Assembly: GCF_001746295.1 (NCBI RefSeq)
Contig: NZ_MJAH01000025.1
Span: forward strand, 1-64,000
DNA length: 64,000 nt
Source of the DNA: Streptomyces sp. LUP47B
GTDB lineage: Bacteria > Actinomycetota > Actinomycetes > Streptomycetales > Streptomycetaceae
Direction: 5' to 3'
The number at the start of each line of letters is the position of its first letter. Position 1 is the stretch's first letter. The notes under the pieces are model-generated. The model ran no database searches, was not told where the DNA came from, and saw only the letters and a list, made by a program, of their open reading frames with translations. Shown here one piece after another: positions 15,511-22,646 of this stretch. The translations under genes and the position numbers were made by a program.

Positions 15511-16451
15511 GCCCTCGTATGTCGCCGACTGACGTCGCTTACATGGCGTGGACTGAGCATCGTTTCTTCAAGTACAGGGGGTGTGCCCCGGACCCGGACG
15601 AACCGCGCCTGGCCGCGGGCAGCGTGGAGCGGGACGGGAAGACCGTGCGGGTTGCGTTGGATGCGTGGAGTGGTCCGGATGTGGATGGGGGTGAGGAGCA
15701 GCGGGTGCGGTCGGCGCGGGTGGCGGCGGCGAAGGAGGTGTGTGGGGGGTGTCCGGTGTTGGCGGAGTGTGATGCGTACGCGATGGTGGCTCCGGGGTTG
15801 GCGGATGGGATTCGTGCGGGTCGGACGGTGCGGGAGCGTGGCCGGCTGGTCGCCGCGCAGGAGGCCGAGTCGGGCGCCCGGGCGGGCTCGGGGTCGCGGA
15901 AGCGGAAGCCGGTGCCGGCGGACCGGCTGCGCACGCCGCAGAAGCTCGCGGTGCTGCGGGCCTTGGCCGCGTTCACGGACCAATACGACGTGGCCATCGA
16001 GTCGGGCCTGGACGTCAGGAAGGCGAATTGGCAGCGCTCCCACCTGACGACGGATCTCGGGTTGGAGGAGTCTGCGTCCCGCAACGACCTGCTGGCGGCC
16101 GCGGTGAAGGCCGGGCTGGTGGACGGGTCGTTGGTGGTGCCTGATGACGGCTCGGTGCCGGCGATCCCTCCGAAGACGCGGAAGCTGCTCATCGAGGTGG
16201 AGGGTCAGTTCTTGTTGTGGCCGTCGGATCCTGCGGAGGTGAAGCACGTGGAGTCGGTGCGGCGTGCGCCTGGCCGGGTTCGGGTGGCGGTGCCGGTGCG
16301 GTCTGGTCGGTCGGTGTGTTCGGAGGCGTTGCGGGCGAAGTTCCGTCGGGTCCGGGGGCAGGAGGCGTTGGAGGTTGCGGTGACGGTTCCTGCCGGGTGG
16401 GCGGACGTGGCGCTGTTCCCTCAGGCGCCGGTGTTGGGGGTGGCGGCGTGA
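15507..16451 (+). CDS. Aberrant WhiB-like protein fused to a long C-terminal domain
   Basis: 314 aa, whereas typical Wbl proteins have 80-150. Cys26, Cys79, Cys82 and Cys88 (CGGCPVLAEC) match the iron-sulphur ligand pattern, but the first spacing is about 52 residues instead of the usual 15-30. The GVWGG turn is replaced by DGIRAGR. A basic segment (SRKRKPVP) and a helical, possibly winged-helix region (TPQKLAVLRALAAFTDQYDV onwards, about 146-215) follow, then a beta-rich tail. It may still bind a 4Fe-4S cluster and act on transcription. It is coupled to both neighbours. Confidence 0.6.
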   Translation: MSPRMSPTDVAYMAWTEHRFFKYRGCAPDPDEPRLAAGSVERDGKTVRVALDAWSGPDVDGGEEQRVRSARVAAAKEVCGGCPVLAECDAYAMVAPGLADGIRAGRTVRERGRLVAAQEAESGARAGSGSRKRKPVPADRLRTPQKLAVLRALAAFTDQYDVAIESGLDVRKANWQRSHLTTDLGLEESASRNDLLAAAVKAGLVDGSLVVPDDGSVPAIPPKTRKLLIEVEGQFLLWPSDPAEVKHVESVRRAPGRVRVAVPVRSGRSVCSEALRAKFRRVRGQEALEVAVTVPAGWADVALFPQAPVLGVAA

Positions 16452-16843
16452 GCACGGAGAGCGTGGAGGGCGTGGACGTGGCCCACGTGGATGCGGTCCT
16501 GGATGCCCGGAACGCGGCGGCGGCGGTGCGTCTGGCGGGGATCATCGCGGACGCTCAGTTGGATACGGCGGGCTCGCCGCGGAAGTTGCCGATGGATCTG
16601 TTCCCGGAGTTTCCGCCGGAGATGGTTCAGGCGGTGTGGGAGCGGGCGCTCGTCGTGGGGGTGCGGGCTGGCCAGTTGATGCAGTCGCCGCGGTTCTATC
16701 GGGACAAGCTGGCGCGGTTGCGGGAGGAGTTGGCGGATGCGGCGTATGCGTCGATGGCCAGGTCGTCGGATGCGGTGTTGTCGGGCCCGGCCGCGTTCCC
16801 GGAGTTGCATGCGATCGATGACGAGGAGGCGCGCGGGCACTGA
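16448..16843 (+). CDS. Hypothetical helical protein, 131 aa
   Basis: GTG 16448 overlaps the WhiB-like stop (GTGA). The protein is helical with no Cys and contains RKLPMDLFPEFPPEMVQAVW and a long C-terminal helix. As last gene of the 13547-16843 operon it may act with the WhiB-like protein. Function unknown. Confidence 0.65.
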   Translation: MSTESVEGVDVAHVDAVLDARNAAAAVRLAGIIADAQLDTAGSPRKLPMDLFPEFPPEMVQAVWERALVVGVRAGQLMQSPRFYRDKLARLREELADAAYASMARSSDAVLSGPAAFPELHAIDDEEARGH

Positions 16844-16980
16844 CGGTGCCTCACCTGTGGTGTGACCAGTAGTACGAACGACACGGATGGGAAGGACCTG
16901 GGACAGTGCGCACGTCAACGGGTAAGCTGAGCGCAGCGTCAGACATCCAGTCAGTTGCGAGGCTGGGCGGAGGACGCGGG

Positions 16981-17039
16981 CCAACAAAGTTGGAAGCCCC
17001 CGCTGCCACTTCAGTGGCGGTCCCGGTTTGCGAAGCCGG
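16981..17039 (+). ncRNA. Structured leader with three consecutive hairpins
   Basis: CCAAC-AAA-GTTGG (16981-16993), a stem around GCCACT-TC-AGTGGC (17003-17020) and CCGGTTT-GCG-AAGCCGG (17023-17039) follow each other within 60 bases. Codon bias is poor here. They precede the small gene at 17092 and the 260-aa gene, so a regulatory leader or attenuator is plausible. Confidence 0.4.
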
Positions 17040-17091
17040 AACGCGAGGGCTGCCGACACCACACCGTTCTCACACGAATGAAGGCGTCGAC

Positions 17092-17208
17092 ATGACGAAG
17101 AGTACCCGGGGCGTCCCCCGATCAGACAGTCGAACCCCAGACACCGCCGTGAAGATCACACCGGCGATGCAGACGGGTCCTGTCACCACTACCCCCACAG
17201 TCGCGTGA
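17092..17208 (+). CDS. Short peptide gene, 38 aa
   Basis: ATG 17092 follows GAAGG. The stop overlaps the GTG of the 260-aa gene (GTGA), so it may serve as a coupled leader peptide. The product is Thr/Pro/Lys-rich without structure. An in-frame GTG at 16906 would give 100 aa but would run through the hairpin region with poor codon bias. Confidence 0.45.
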   Translation: MTKSTRGVPRSDSRTPDTAVKITPAMQTGPVTTTPTVA

Positions 17209-17987
17209 CCACCCGGGGCGCAGTGCGCGCCCTACACACCGTCCCGCCCCCGCGCACCAAGGGAAAGGGAGGCGGCGGCAGCGACGGCTACGACGCGACC
17301 GTCGAGCGCATCTACCGGGACCCCCGGATGGGCAGGCCGACCCGCGAGATCGCGCTGTTGCTGGCCTGGCTGATCTGCCGCGACCCGAACAGGTTCAGCG
17401 CGGGCGCCTGGCACCGTGCAGAAGCGATCCTCGGCACCAAGAAGTACGGCCGCCACACCCAGTCCGTGGCGAGCCTCCTCCTGGCGGACGACTTGCCCCG
17501 CTATGAAGTCGACCGGACCACACCGGAATGGCTTGACCAGACCTGCGCCGCTCCGATGATCCGGCGCTCCGGTGTCTGCGGACAGCCCGCCCGGGACAAC
17601 TCCTTCACCGTGGATCTGGTCACCGGATGGCGCACGCCCCTCTGGTTCTGCCGTCGCCACGAAGACTTCGGGCGCGCTGCTGATCGCGCTTTGGAGCAAG
17701 CTCCTGAGCCCATCCCGAACCGGGGCGGTCTGCTGCCCGGGTACTTCCGGCTGAAGGGCGGGCTGGCGAGCTGGGAGCAGAACTACCGGTGGGCGGCCCA
17801 CCAGGCGGACCCCTTCCGGCATGAGGCCTGGCAGCCTCCGTCGCATGGCATGGCCGCCGCCTTGTGGCCTACGCCGGGTCGGGAATCAGAGGCGGCTGAG
17901 GCCGCACCGAAACTTCAACTGGTCGTTCTTCACGGCGAGCCGGTTGATGCACAGACCTCACCCAGTAAGGGAGATCAGGTGACGTAG
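17205..17987 (+). CDS. Hypothetical protein with a Cys/His cluster, 260 aa
   Basis: The N-terminus is basic and Gly-rich. The core (about 25-100) is helical. A putative zinc site uses TCAAPMI, GVCGQPA and WFCRRHED (about 114-155). The C-terminal part is Trp/Pro-rich. It directly precedes the Rep-like gene and may be an accessory replication or regulatory protein. No named family is recognised. Confidence 0.65.
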   Translation: MTTRGAVRALHTVPPPRTKGKGGGGSDGYDATVERIYRDPRMGRPTREIALLLAWLICRDPNRFSAGAWHRAEAILGTKKYGRHTQSVASLLLADDLPRYEVDRTTPEWLDQTCAAPMIRRSGVCGQPARDNSFTVDLVTGWRTPLWFCRRHEDFGRAADRALEQAPEPIPNRGGLLPGYFRLKGGLASWEQNYRWAAHQADPFRHEAWQPPSHGMAAALWPTPGRESEAAEAAPKLQLVVLHGEPVDAQTSPSKGDQVT

Positions 17988-18010
17988 CGAGTGTGAGCGG
18001 GAGGTCCGTG

Positions 18011-18028
18011 AGCCCCTTGGCGGGGGCT
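18011..18028 (+). terminator. Hairpin after the 260-aa gene
   Basis: AGCCCC-TTGGCG-GGGGCT followed by TCATCC. It would separate the 17.2-kb gene from the rep transcript. Confidence 0.5.
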
Positions 18029-18113
18029 TCATCCTCTACCGCTTGGCCGCTTGGTGTTGGCGCACCGTCTGCGGCCTTCGTGCAACGGCCCGAAGTTGGC
18101 GCTTCGAGCTAAG

Positions 18114-18150
18114 GCCCTCGAAAGGGCGTCCATCAGGTTCACCCCGAACC
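18114..18150 (+). promoter_or_regulatory. Two hairpins in the rep leader
   Basis: GCCCTCGAAAGGGC (18114-18127) and GGTTCACCCCGAACC (18136-18150) lie 60-100 bases upstream of the rep start. Such leaders often take part in copy-number control, but no antisense promoter could be identified. Confidence 0.35.
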
Positions 18151-18211
18151 ACTTTCACCACCGAGACGGCCTTTGCGTTCCCGCAAGCCCGTCAACGAAG
18201 GCAGGTCCATA

Positions 18212-19552
18212 GTGCAGCACGCGGCACCCTCTTGTCAGCTTGGCGCTTCTCACGCGCCCGAAAAGCGAGCAATCTCCCCCCAATCAGGCGGCACCCAGTG
18301 CCTCACCACCCCCCTCGTACACGGCACCGCGCGCCAGTCCATCGACCACACGGCATCCCGCAAGACGGGCCCGCGACGTTGGCTGCGGGCGGTCCGGTGG
18401 CTCATCGAGGCCGGCCTCCACCCCAAGGCGAACGCCACCACTTTGAAGGCCGCCGAGGACCTCGCCCAGCGGATGGACTACGACACCGGGCACGTCCTCT
18501 ACCGCGAGGCCGACATGGTCGCCCGCACCGGGATCTCCCGCGCCAACCTCTACCGGCACGTGAGCTACCTCCGGGAGCTCGGCGCGCTCGCCTGGGTCCA
18601 GCACGGCTCCCGCATGAACCGTCTGGCTGCAATGGGTCTCAAGGGCTACGCGGGCACCGCGACCGTGTACGCGGGCGTGATCCCGCCCGTCTTCGACCAC
18701 GCCATGGGCCACACGATCGTCGGCACCGGATACAGCGCGCGGGTCATCGTGGACCTCCGGAAGCGCCCTACCCGCCCTGTGGATACTGCCGGTAACGCGC
18801 CTGTGGATAACTCTGGCTCTGAGGGCCTTGAGACCCCTTCCCTAGCGGTAGTTAAGGAAGTGGGTCAGGTTGATCTAGTGGGTGGTTTTACTACTACCGC
18901 AACGCGGACGCGAAACGACTCCGCCCCCACCCAGACCCCAAAGCGCAGCAAGAAGCGGGCCACGATCCTCGGCAACACCGTCACCGCCGCCGGAATCCAC
19001 CTCGGCGACAAACTCGCCCGGGCCATCCGCAGCCGCGTCCCCTGGACCCGCAAAGCCACCCACGACCAGCTGCGGTGGGTGTGCGCCGACATGGCCGAGC
19101 AGCAGTGGACCGAGGACCAGGCCGTCCGCTTCGTCGTCGACGCCGGCCACACCCACAAGGCCGGATACACGTGGGAACCCGCCCGACCCCACCGGTTGAT
19201 TGCCGCCGAGCTGTACGCCGCCGCCGAACGCCAGGAGCAGGACCAGCAGACCCGCGAGGCCCTTGCCGCGGCGATTCCGTGGGAGGAGTCCACGGCCTAC
19301 CGCAAGCAGCAGGCCGCCCGCGCCGCCCTGGCCGCTCTCCTCGGTGCCCCCGAACCCGAGCCGGAGGTGAAGCAGGCGTACACCGCGGAGGACCGGGAGT
19401 ACGCCCGCCTCTACGGCTGGGAGCAGTGGGAGGAAGTCGCCGACCACCTCGCCGAGGACCAGGACGACGCCATCGACCTGTACGGCGAGGACATCTGCAA
19501 GTTCGCCATCAGCAAGCAGGCCCTTCTCGAGCGCCGGGGAGCATGGGTATGA
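18212..19552 (+). CDS. Plasmid replication initiator-like protein (helix-turn-helix)
   Basis: The 446-aa protein has an N-terminal helical domain and a clear helix-turn-helix (about residues 98-128, MVARTGISRANLYRHVSYLR). A low-complexity linker (about 185-245) follows, then a second helical domain and an acidic C-terminus. The linker DNA is AT-richer and holds two DnaA-box-like sites, as in Streptomyces plasmids whose origin lies inside the initiator gene. Its neighbours are two DUF721/DciA-like genes and parA. The start is GTG 18212 (GGCAGG site), with an ATG 13 codons upstream as alternative. The call is by architecture and context. Confidence 0.6.
   Translation: MQHAAPSCQLGASHAPEKRAISPQSGGTQCLTTPLVHGTARQSIDHTASRKTGPRRWLRAVRWLIEAGLHPKANATTLKAAEDLAQRMDYDTGHVLYREADMVARTGISRANLYRHVSYLRELGALAWVQHGSRMNRLAAMGLKGYAGTATVYAGVIPPVFDHAMGHTIVGTGYSARVIVDLRKRPTRPVDTAGNAPVDNSGSEGLETPSLAVVKEVGQVDLVGGFTTTATRTRNDSAPTQTPKRSKKRATILGNTVTAAGIHLGDKLARAIRSRVPWTRKATHDQLRWVCADMAEQQWTEDQAVRFVVDAGHTHKAGYTWEPARPHRLIAAELYAAAERQEQDQQTREALAAAIPWEESTAYRKQQAARAALAALLGAPEPEPEVKQAYTAEDREYARLYGWEQWEEVADHLAEDQDDAIDLYGEDICKFAISKQALLERRGAWV
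18778..18900. other. Candidate replication origin inside the rep gene
   Basis: Two DnaA-box-like sequences, TGTGGATAC (18778-18786) and TGTGGATAA (18802-18810, reverse complement of TTATCCACA), lie 24 bp apart. They are followed by unusually AT-rich DNA (18838-18898) containing CCCTAGCGGT, which recurs exactly in the parA-upstream array at 21493-21502. The encoded protein is an unstructured linker here, so the DNA rather than the protein appears to be constrained. Confidence 0.5.
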
Positions 19553-20232
19553 CCGAGCCCGCCCTCAACACCGAACTGGTCGCCGCATGGGCGTCCCTGC
19601 TTCGACAGCCGCACGGCTCGTACGGGTGGACGCCGGCCTGGTTCGACGAGACTCGCGGTCTCCTGGTCGTGGAGTGCATCAACACGGCCTGGCTGACGCA
19701 GCTACGCCTTGCCGCGCCGAAGATGGCGGAGAAACTGAACACCGCGCTCCCCGCGCCGATCATCAAGAAGGTCGTCGGCTGCATCCAGGAAGTCCACGTG
19801 CTGGTCACCGGATCACGTACGTGGGACGACCACCAGGCCGTAGCCAACGCCCTCCTGGACGCCTGGCACGACGCCGTGCAGACCGTCTCCCCCGAAGTCC
19901 ACTTCACCGTCGTTCACGGCGACTGCCCAAGTGGCGCCGACGCCATCGCTAAGCAGTGGGCCATCGACAACCGGGTGTTCCACCACGCGGTCCCCGCCGA
20001 CTGGGCAGGGCCCTGCACGCCCGACTGCCCGCCCACACCGCACCGGAAGACGTCTCGGCGCGGCGAGTACTGCCCCCTGGCCGGCCATCACCGTAATCAG
20101 CTGATGGTCGACATGGGCATCGATCTGGTCTTGGCCTTCCGGCGCAACAACTCCCGCGGCACCACCGACTGCATCAACCGCGCCAAGAGCGCTGGAATCC
20201 CCGTCCGAATCCTGGAGGACCAGCATGGCTGA
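19549..20232 (+). CDS. DUF721/DciA-like domain fused to a SLOG (DUF2493) domain
   Basis: ATG 19549 overlaps the rep stop. Residues about 30-80 (LLVVECINTAWLTQLRLAAP, then KLNTAL) match the C-terminal half of DUF721/DciA proteins, which interact with the replicative helicase. Residues 83-225 form a SLOG nucleotide-binding fold: VLVTGSRTWDD, VVHGDCPSGAD, a GHHRNQLMVDMG box and FRRNNSRGTTD. SLOG domains bind nucleotides or nucleic-acid-derived ligands. The fusion suggests a ligand-sensing control on helicase loading. The next gene overlaps by 8 bases and encodes a fuller DUF721 protein. Confidence 0.65.
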   Translation: MTEPALNTELVAAWASLLRQPHGSYGWTPAWFDETRGLLVVECINTAWLTQLRLAAPKMAEKLNTALPAPIIKKVVGCIQEVHVLVTGSRTWDDHQAVANALLDAWHDAVQTVSPEVHFTVVHGDCPSGADAIAKQWAIDNRVFHHAVPADWAGPCTPDCPPTPHRKTSRRGEYCPLAGHHRNQLMVDMGIDLVLAFRRNNSRGTTDCINRAKSAGIPVRILEDQHG

Positions 20233-21019
20233 CACCCCGCAGGCGTCCGGGGCCGACCTCGCCCGCCAGGCGCTGGCCGCCGCCCGCGCCAACGCCCAGA
20301 ACACCCCCACCCCGCAGGCGAAGAAGACCCGCCCCACCATCCGCGCCCACCGCGGCGAACGATCCGACCCGACCGGACTCGCCGGCATCCTCGCCAAGCT
20401 CACCGCCGAACAAGGCTGGAACAACAACCTCGACGGCGGCAGCATCCTCGCCCAGTGGCCCACCCTCTGCCCCCAGTACGTCGGCCTCGTCCAGGCCGTC
20501 GCCTACGACGACGAACGCGGCCGCCTCGACCTCCGCCCCGGCAGCCACGCCTACGCCGCCCAACTCCGCCTCCTCGGCGGCCAGCTCGCCAAACAGATCA
20601 ACGACAAGCTCGGCCGGCCCGTCGTCCGCACCATCCGCGTCCTGCCCGTCGGGAACATCACCACCACCCAGACCGCGGCCGCCGAACCCGGCTGGGCCGA
20701 TGCGGAGGCGCCGGTGCGGACCCGGGAAGACGGCTGCCCCGGCTACCAGAACAACCGCGCCATCGCCCTCGAGCACAAACCCGAACCGCCCCCGGTCAAC
20801 CCGTACGTCCAGGAGGCCATGGCCCGCCAGGAGAACGCCCTCCGCGCCGGACGCCAACCCGAGACCGAGCACCGTGACGCCGTGTGGGCGCAGGACGACG
20901 CCGCACGGAAAGCCGGCCCGGCGCCGGGCAGTGTGGAGGAGTCCCTGGCCCGCGCACGCGCCTACGCCCGCCAGCAGCGTGCCGGACGCGCACCCCGCCA
21001 AGCCTTCGACGTCGCCTGA
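20225..21019 (+). CDS. DUF721/DciA-like helicase-loader-type protein
   Basis: 264 aa. The N-terminus (GADLARQALAAARANAQ) and core (LAKLTAEQGWNNNLDGGSIL..WPTLCPQYV..LDLRPGSHAYAAQLRLL) follow the actinobacterial DUF721 pattern, ending with VVRTIRVLPVG at about residue 140. DUF721 includes DciA, the ancestral bacterial helicase operator. The C-terminal 120 residues are an extension without known fold. The position right after the Rep-like and DUF721-SLOG genes gives a compact replication module. Confidence 0.75.
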   Translation: MADTPQASGADLARQALAAARANAQNTPTPQAKKTRPTIRAHRGERSDPTGLAGILAKLTAEQGWNNNLDGGSILAQWPTLCPQYVGLVQAVAYDDERGRLDLRPGSHAYAAQLRLLGGQLAKQINDKLGRPVVRTIRVLPVGNITTTQTAAAEPGWADAEAPVRTREDGCPGYQNNRAIALEHKPEPPPVNPYVQEAMARQENALRAGRQPETEHRDAVWAQDDAARKAGPAPGSVEESLARARAYARQQRAGRAPRQAFDVA

Positions 21020-21089
21020 GCGGGGGCAACACCAGGCGGAATCTGGTGCACCGTGTACGTGATCACACTGCACGAACGGAGCCGCACTC

Positions 21090-21263
21090 ATGCTCGCACT
21101 GGCTGACCCGCCACCCCCGCAGACCGAACCCGAGACCGCCCTCATCCCCGGCCTCGCCTACAGCCCCGAGTGGCATCGCGAGCAGGAGGACATGGAGAGG
21201 GTCTGGCTGGACGCGTACGTCCGCTGGAGCCTGCGCATCAAGCAGCAGTCCGAGCGCGGCTAG
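21090..21263 (+). CDS. Hypothetical 57-aa protein
   Basis: ATG 21090 with ACGGAG upstream. Pro-rich start, then a Trp-containing amphipathic helix (SPEWHREQEDMERVWLDAYV). Normal coding bias. It lies between the replication and partition modules. Function unknown. Confidence 0.6.
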   Translation: MLALADPPPPQTEPETALIPGLAYSPEWHREQEDMERVWLDAYVRWSLRIKQQSERG

Positions 21264-21275
21264 GAGAGGAACACC

Positions 21276-21440
21276 ATGCAGACCACCACCCCTACCGTCG
21301 CGGCCCCGCGCGTGCGCCCGCTCTGGGAACGGTCCGAGCTGTTCCGCGAGCCCACCTACGACCCCACCATCACCCTCGACGACCAGGACGACAACGGGAG
21401 CGACAGCGAGGACGACGAGCCGCGCACTAGCGCGCGCTGA
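21276..21440 (+). CDS. Small acidic protein, 54 aa
   Basis: A strong AGGAGAGG site precedes ATG 21276. The C-terminal half is highly acidic (DDQDDNGSDSEDDE), as in DNA-mimic or charged accessory peptides. It ends at the edge of the CTAG array, so it may be part of the partition module. Confidence 0.6.
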   Translation: MQTTTPTVAAPRVRPLWERSELFREPTYDPTITLDDQDDNGSDSEDDEPRTSAR

Positions 21441-21454
21441 CGTCCACTCAACCC

Positions 21455-21562
21455 CTAGCTAGGTAAAGGGCTAGCAATCACGCTAGGGGTCGCCCTAGCG
21501 GTCGTCCTATATAGCGCGCTAGTGGTCACGCCATAAGACGCGCTATGCCCCTCGCCCTCTAG
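21455..21562. repeat. 12-bp-phased CTAG array, candidate centromere
   Basis: CTAG or CTAT begins every 12 bp at 21459, 21471, 21483, 21495, 21507, 21519 and 21543 (CCAT at 21531). Units read CTAGGGGTCGCC, CTAGCGGTCGTC and CTAGTGGTCACG. Further CTAGs lie at 21427, 21455 and 21559. CTAG is otherwise scarce in this DNA. The array sits 100 bp upstream of parA, where RHH-type partition proteins usually bind. Confidence 0.65.
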
Positions 21563-21665
21563 CAGCTCTTCGCCCGCCACTGCCGGGGTGTCCCGAGCCT
21601 CGCCATGATCACCGTGTAGGTTCGTGCGCCGAGACCTCACCCACACCCGGCAGGAAGGCGCCCCC

Positions 21666-22646
21666 ATGGCCACTATCGAAGTCCCGCTCACCCTGATGAA
21701 CCTGGACGGGGTGAAACGCGCCATCGATCGCCGCTACACCCTCATCGACTCCGGCCAGCACGACCCCAAGGTCATCGCCGTCGTCAACGGCAAGGGCGGC
21801 GTCGGCAAATCATCCCTGTCCTCCGCCTTCGGAGTCGCCCTGGCCAAACTCGGTCACAAGGTTCTGCTGATCGAGCTGGACGAGCAGGGCAACAACTGCG
21901 AAGACCTCGGCATCTCCAACACCGCCCTGAACGACGGGGGTACCGCGCAGGCCTCCGCCATCATCGAGGGCAAGCCGCTTGCCCCGACCGGCGAGGCGCG
22001 CCCCAACCTGCACGTCGTTCCGGGCGGCGAAGAGCTCGAAGAGATCATCGAAGAGCTGTACTGCCAGCGCCGCGCCGGCAAGCGACACAGCGATCCCGAC
22101 GACCGAGACGCCTGGATGGGCATCTACGCTGCCGCTCTCGATGCCGTGCGCGACGACTACGACCTCATCATCCTCGACGTTGCCCCCGGCTCCGACGTCC
22201 TCCAGCTCGCCGCCCTGGTCGCCGCCGACTATGTCCTCATCCCCTCCAAGTCCGACCCCTCGAGCAGAAAGGGCCTACGCGCCGTCGCCAAGCGCTTCGC
22301 CCGCGCCAAAGAGATCAATGACATTCTCCAGCTGCTCGGCGTCGTCCTGTTCGCCACGAACTCCTCCGCGACCAAGGTCCAGGAGAAGATCCGCGAACAC
22401 CTCGAAGACGACCTGAAGGGCACCGCACCGCTCTTCGAGCAGACCATCCGCCACGTCGAAGCTGCCGCCGTGGAGGCGCGCCTGCACGGCAAGGTTCCGC
22501 AGGAACTACGCACTTCAAAGGAGCTGTCACCTCCGTTGCTGAAGAGCATGAAGGCTCTGGCCGGCGACTACCAGTCGCTCACGATGGAGGTCTTGCAGGA
22601 GATGACGGCCCGCCGCGAGAAGGCAGAAGCGGGTGAGGGTGCGTGA
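21666..22646 (+). CDS. parA: ParA-family partition ATPase
   Basis: 326 aa with an AGGAAGG site. Walker A is at 41-50 (NGKGGVGKSS), the switch at VLLIELDEQGNN, and Walker B at YDLIILDVAPG. Residues 1-35 are a short N-terminal extension rather than a full DNA-binding domain. The ATPase would segregate the element with the ParB-like partner encoded by the overlapping downstream gene. The CTAG array upstream is the probable centromere and operator. The presence of partition genes implies stable low-copy extrachromosomal replication. Confidence 0.9.
   Translation: MATIEVPLTLMNLDGVKRAIDRRYTLIDSGQHDPKVIAVVNGKGGVGKSSLSSAFGVALAKLGHKVLLIELDEQGNNCEDLGISNTALNDGGTAQASAIIEGKPLAPTGEARPNLHVVPGGEELEEIIEELYCQRRAGKRHSDPDDRDAWMGIYAAALDAVRDDYDLIILDVAPGSDVLQLAALVAADYVLIPSKSDPSSRKGLRAVAKRFARAKEINDILQLLGVVLFATNSSATKVQEKIREHLEDDLKGTAPLFEQTIRHVEAAAVEARLHGKVPQELRTSKELSPPLLKSMKALAGDYQSLTMEVLQEMTARREKAEAGEGA

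Noticed and set aside
16990..17030. Cobalamin-riboswitch-like GCCACT box
   Set aside because: Only a short box-like string is present. The conserved core and neighbouring helices of the B12 element are missing, and downstream genes are unrelated to cobalamin.
17125..17150. GTTCGA-like T-loop on the minus strand
   Set aside because: The flanking bases do not form a T-stem and no cloverleaf can be folded.
16906..17208. 100-aa protein from GTG 16906
   Set aside because: The first two thirds have poor third-position bias and coincide with three hairpins. Only the last 38 codons from ATG 17092 were kept.
18842..18878. CTAG pair in the rep gene as part of a second 12-bp array
   Set aside because: The two CTAGs are 33 bp apart, out of the 12-bp register, and only one unit matches the parA-upstream repeats.
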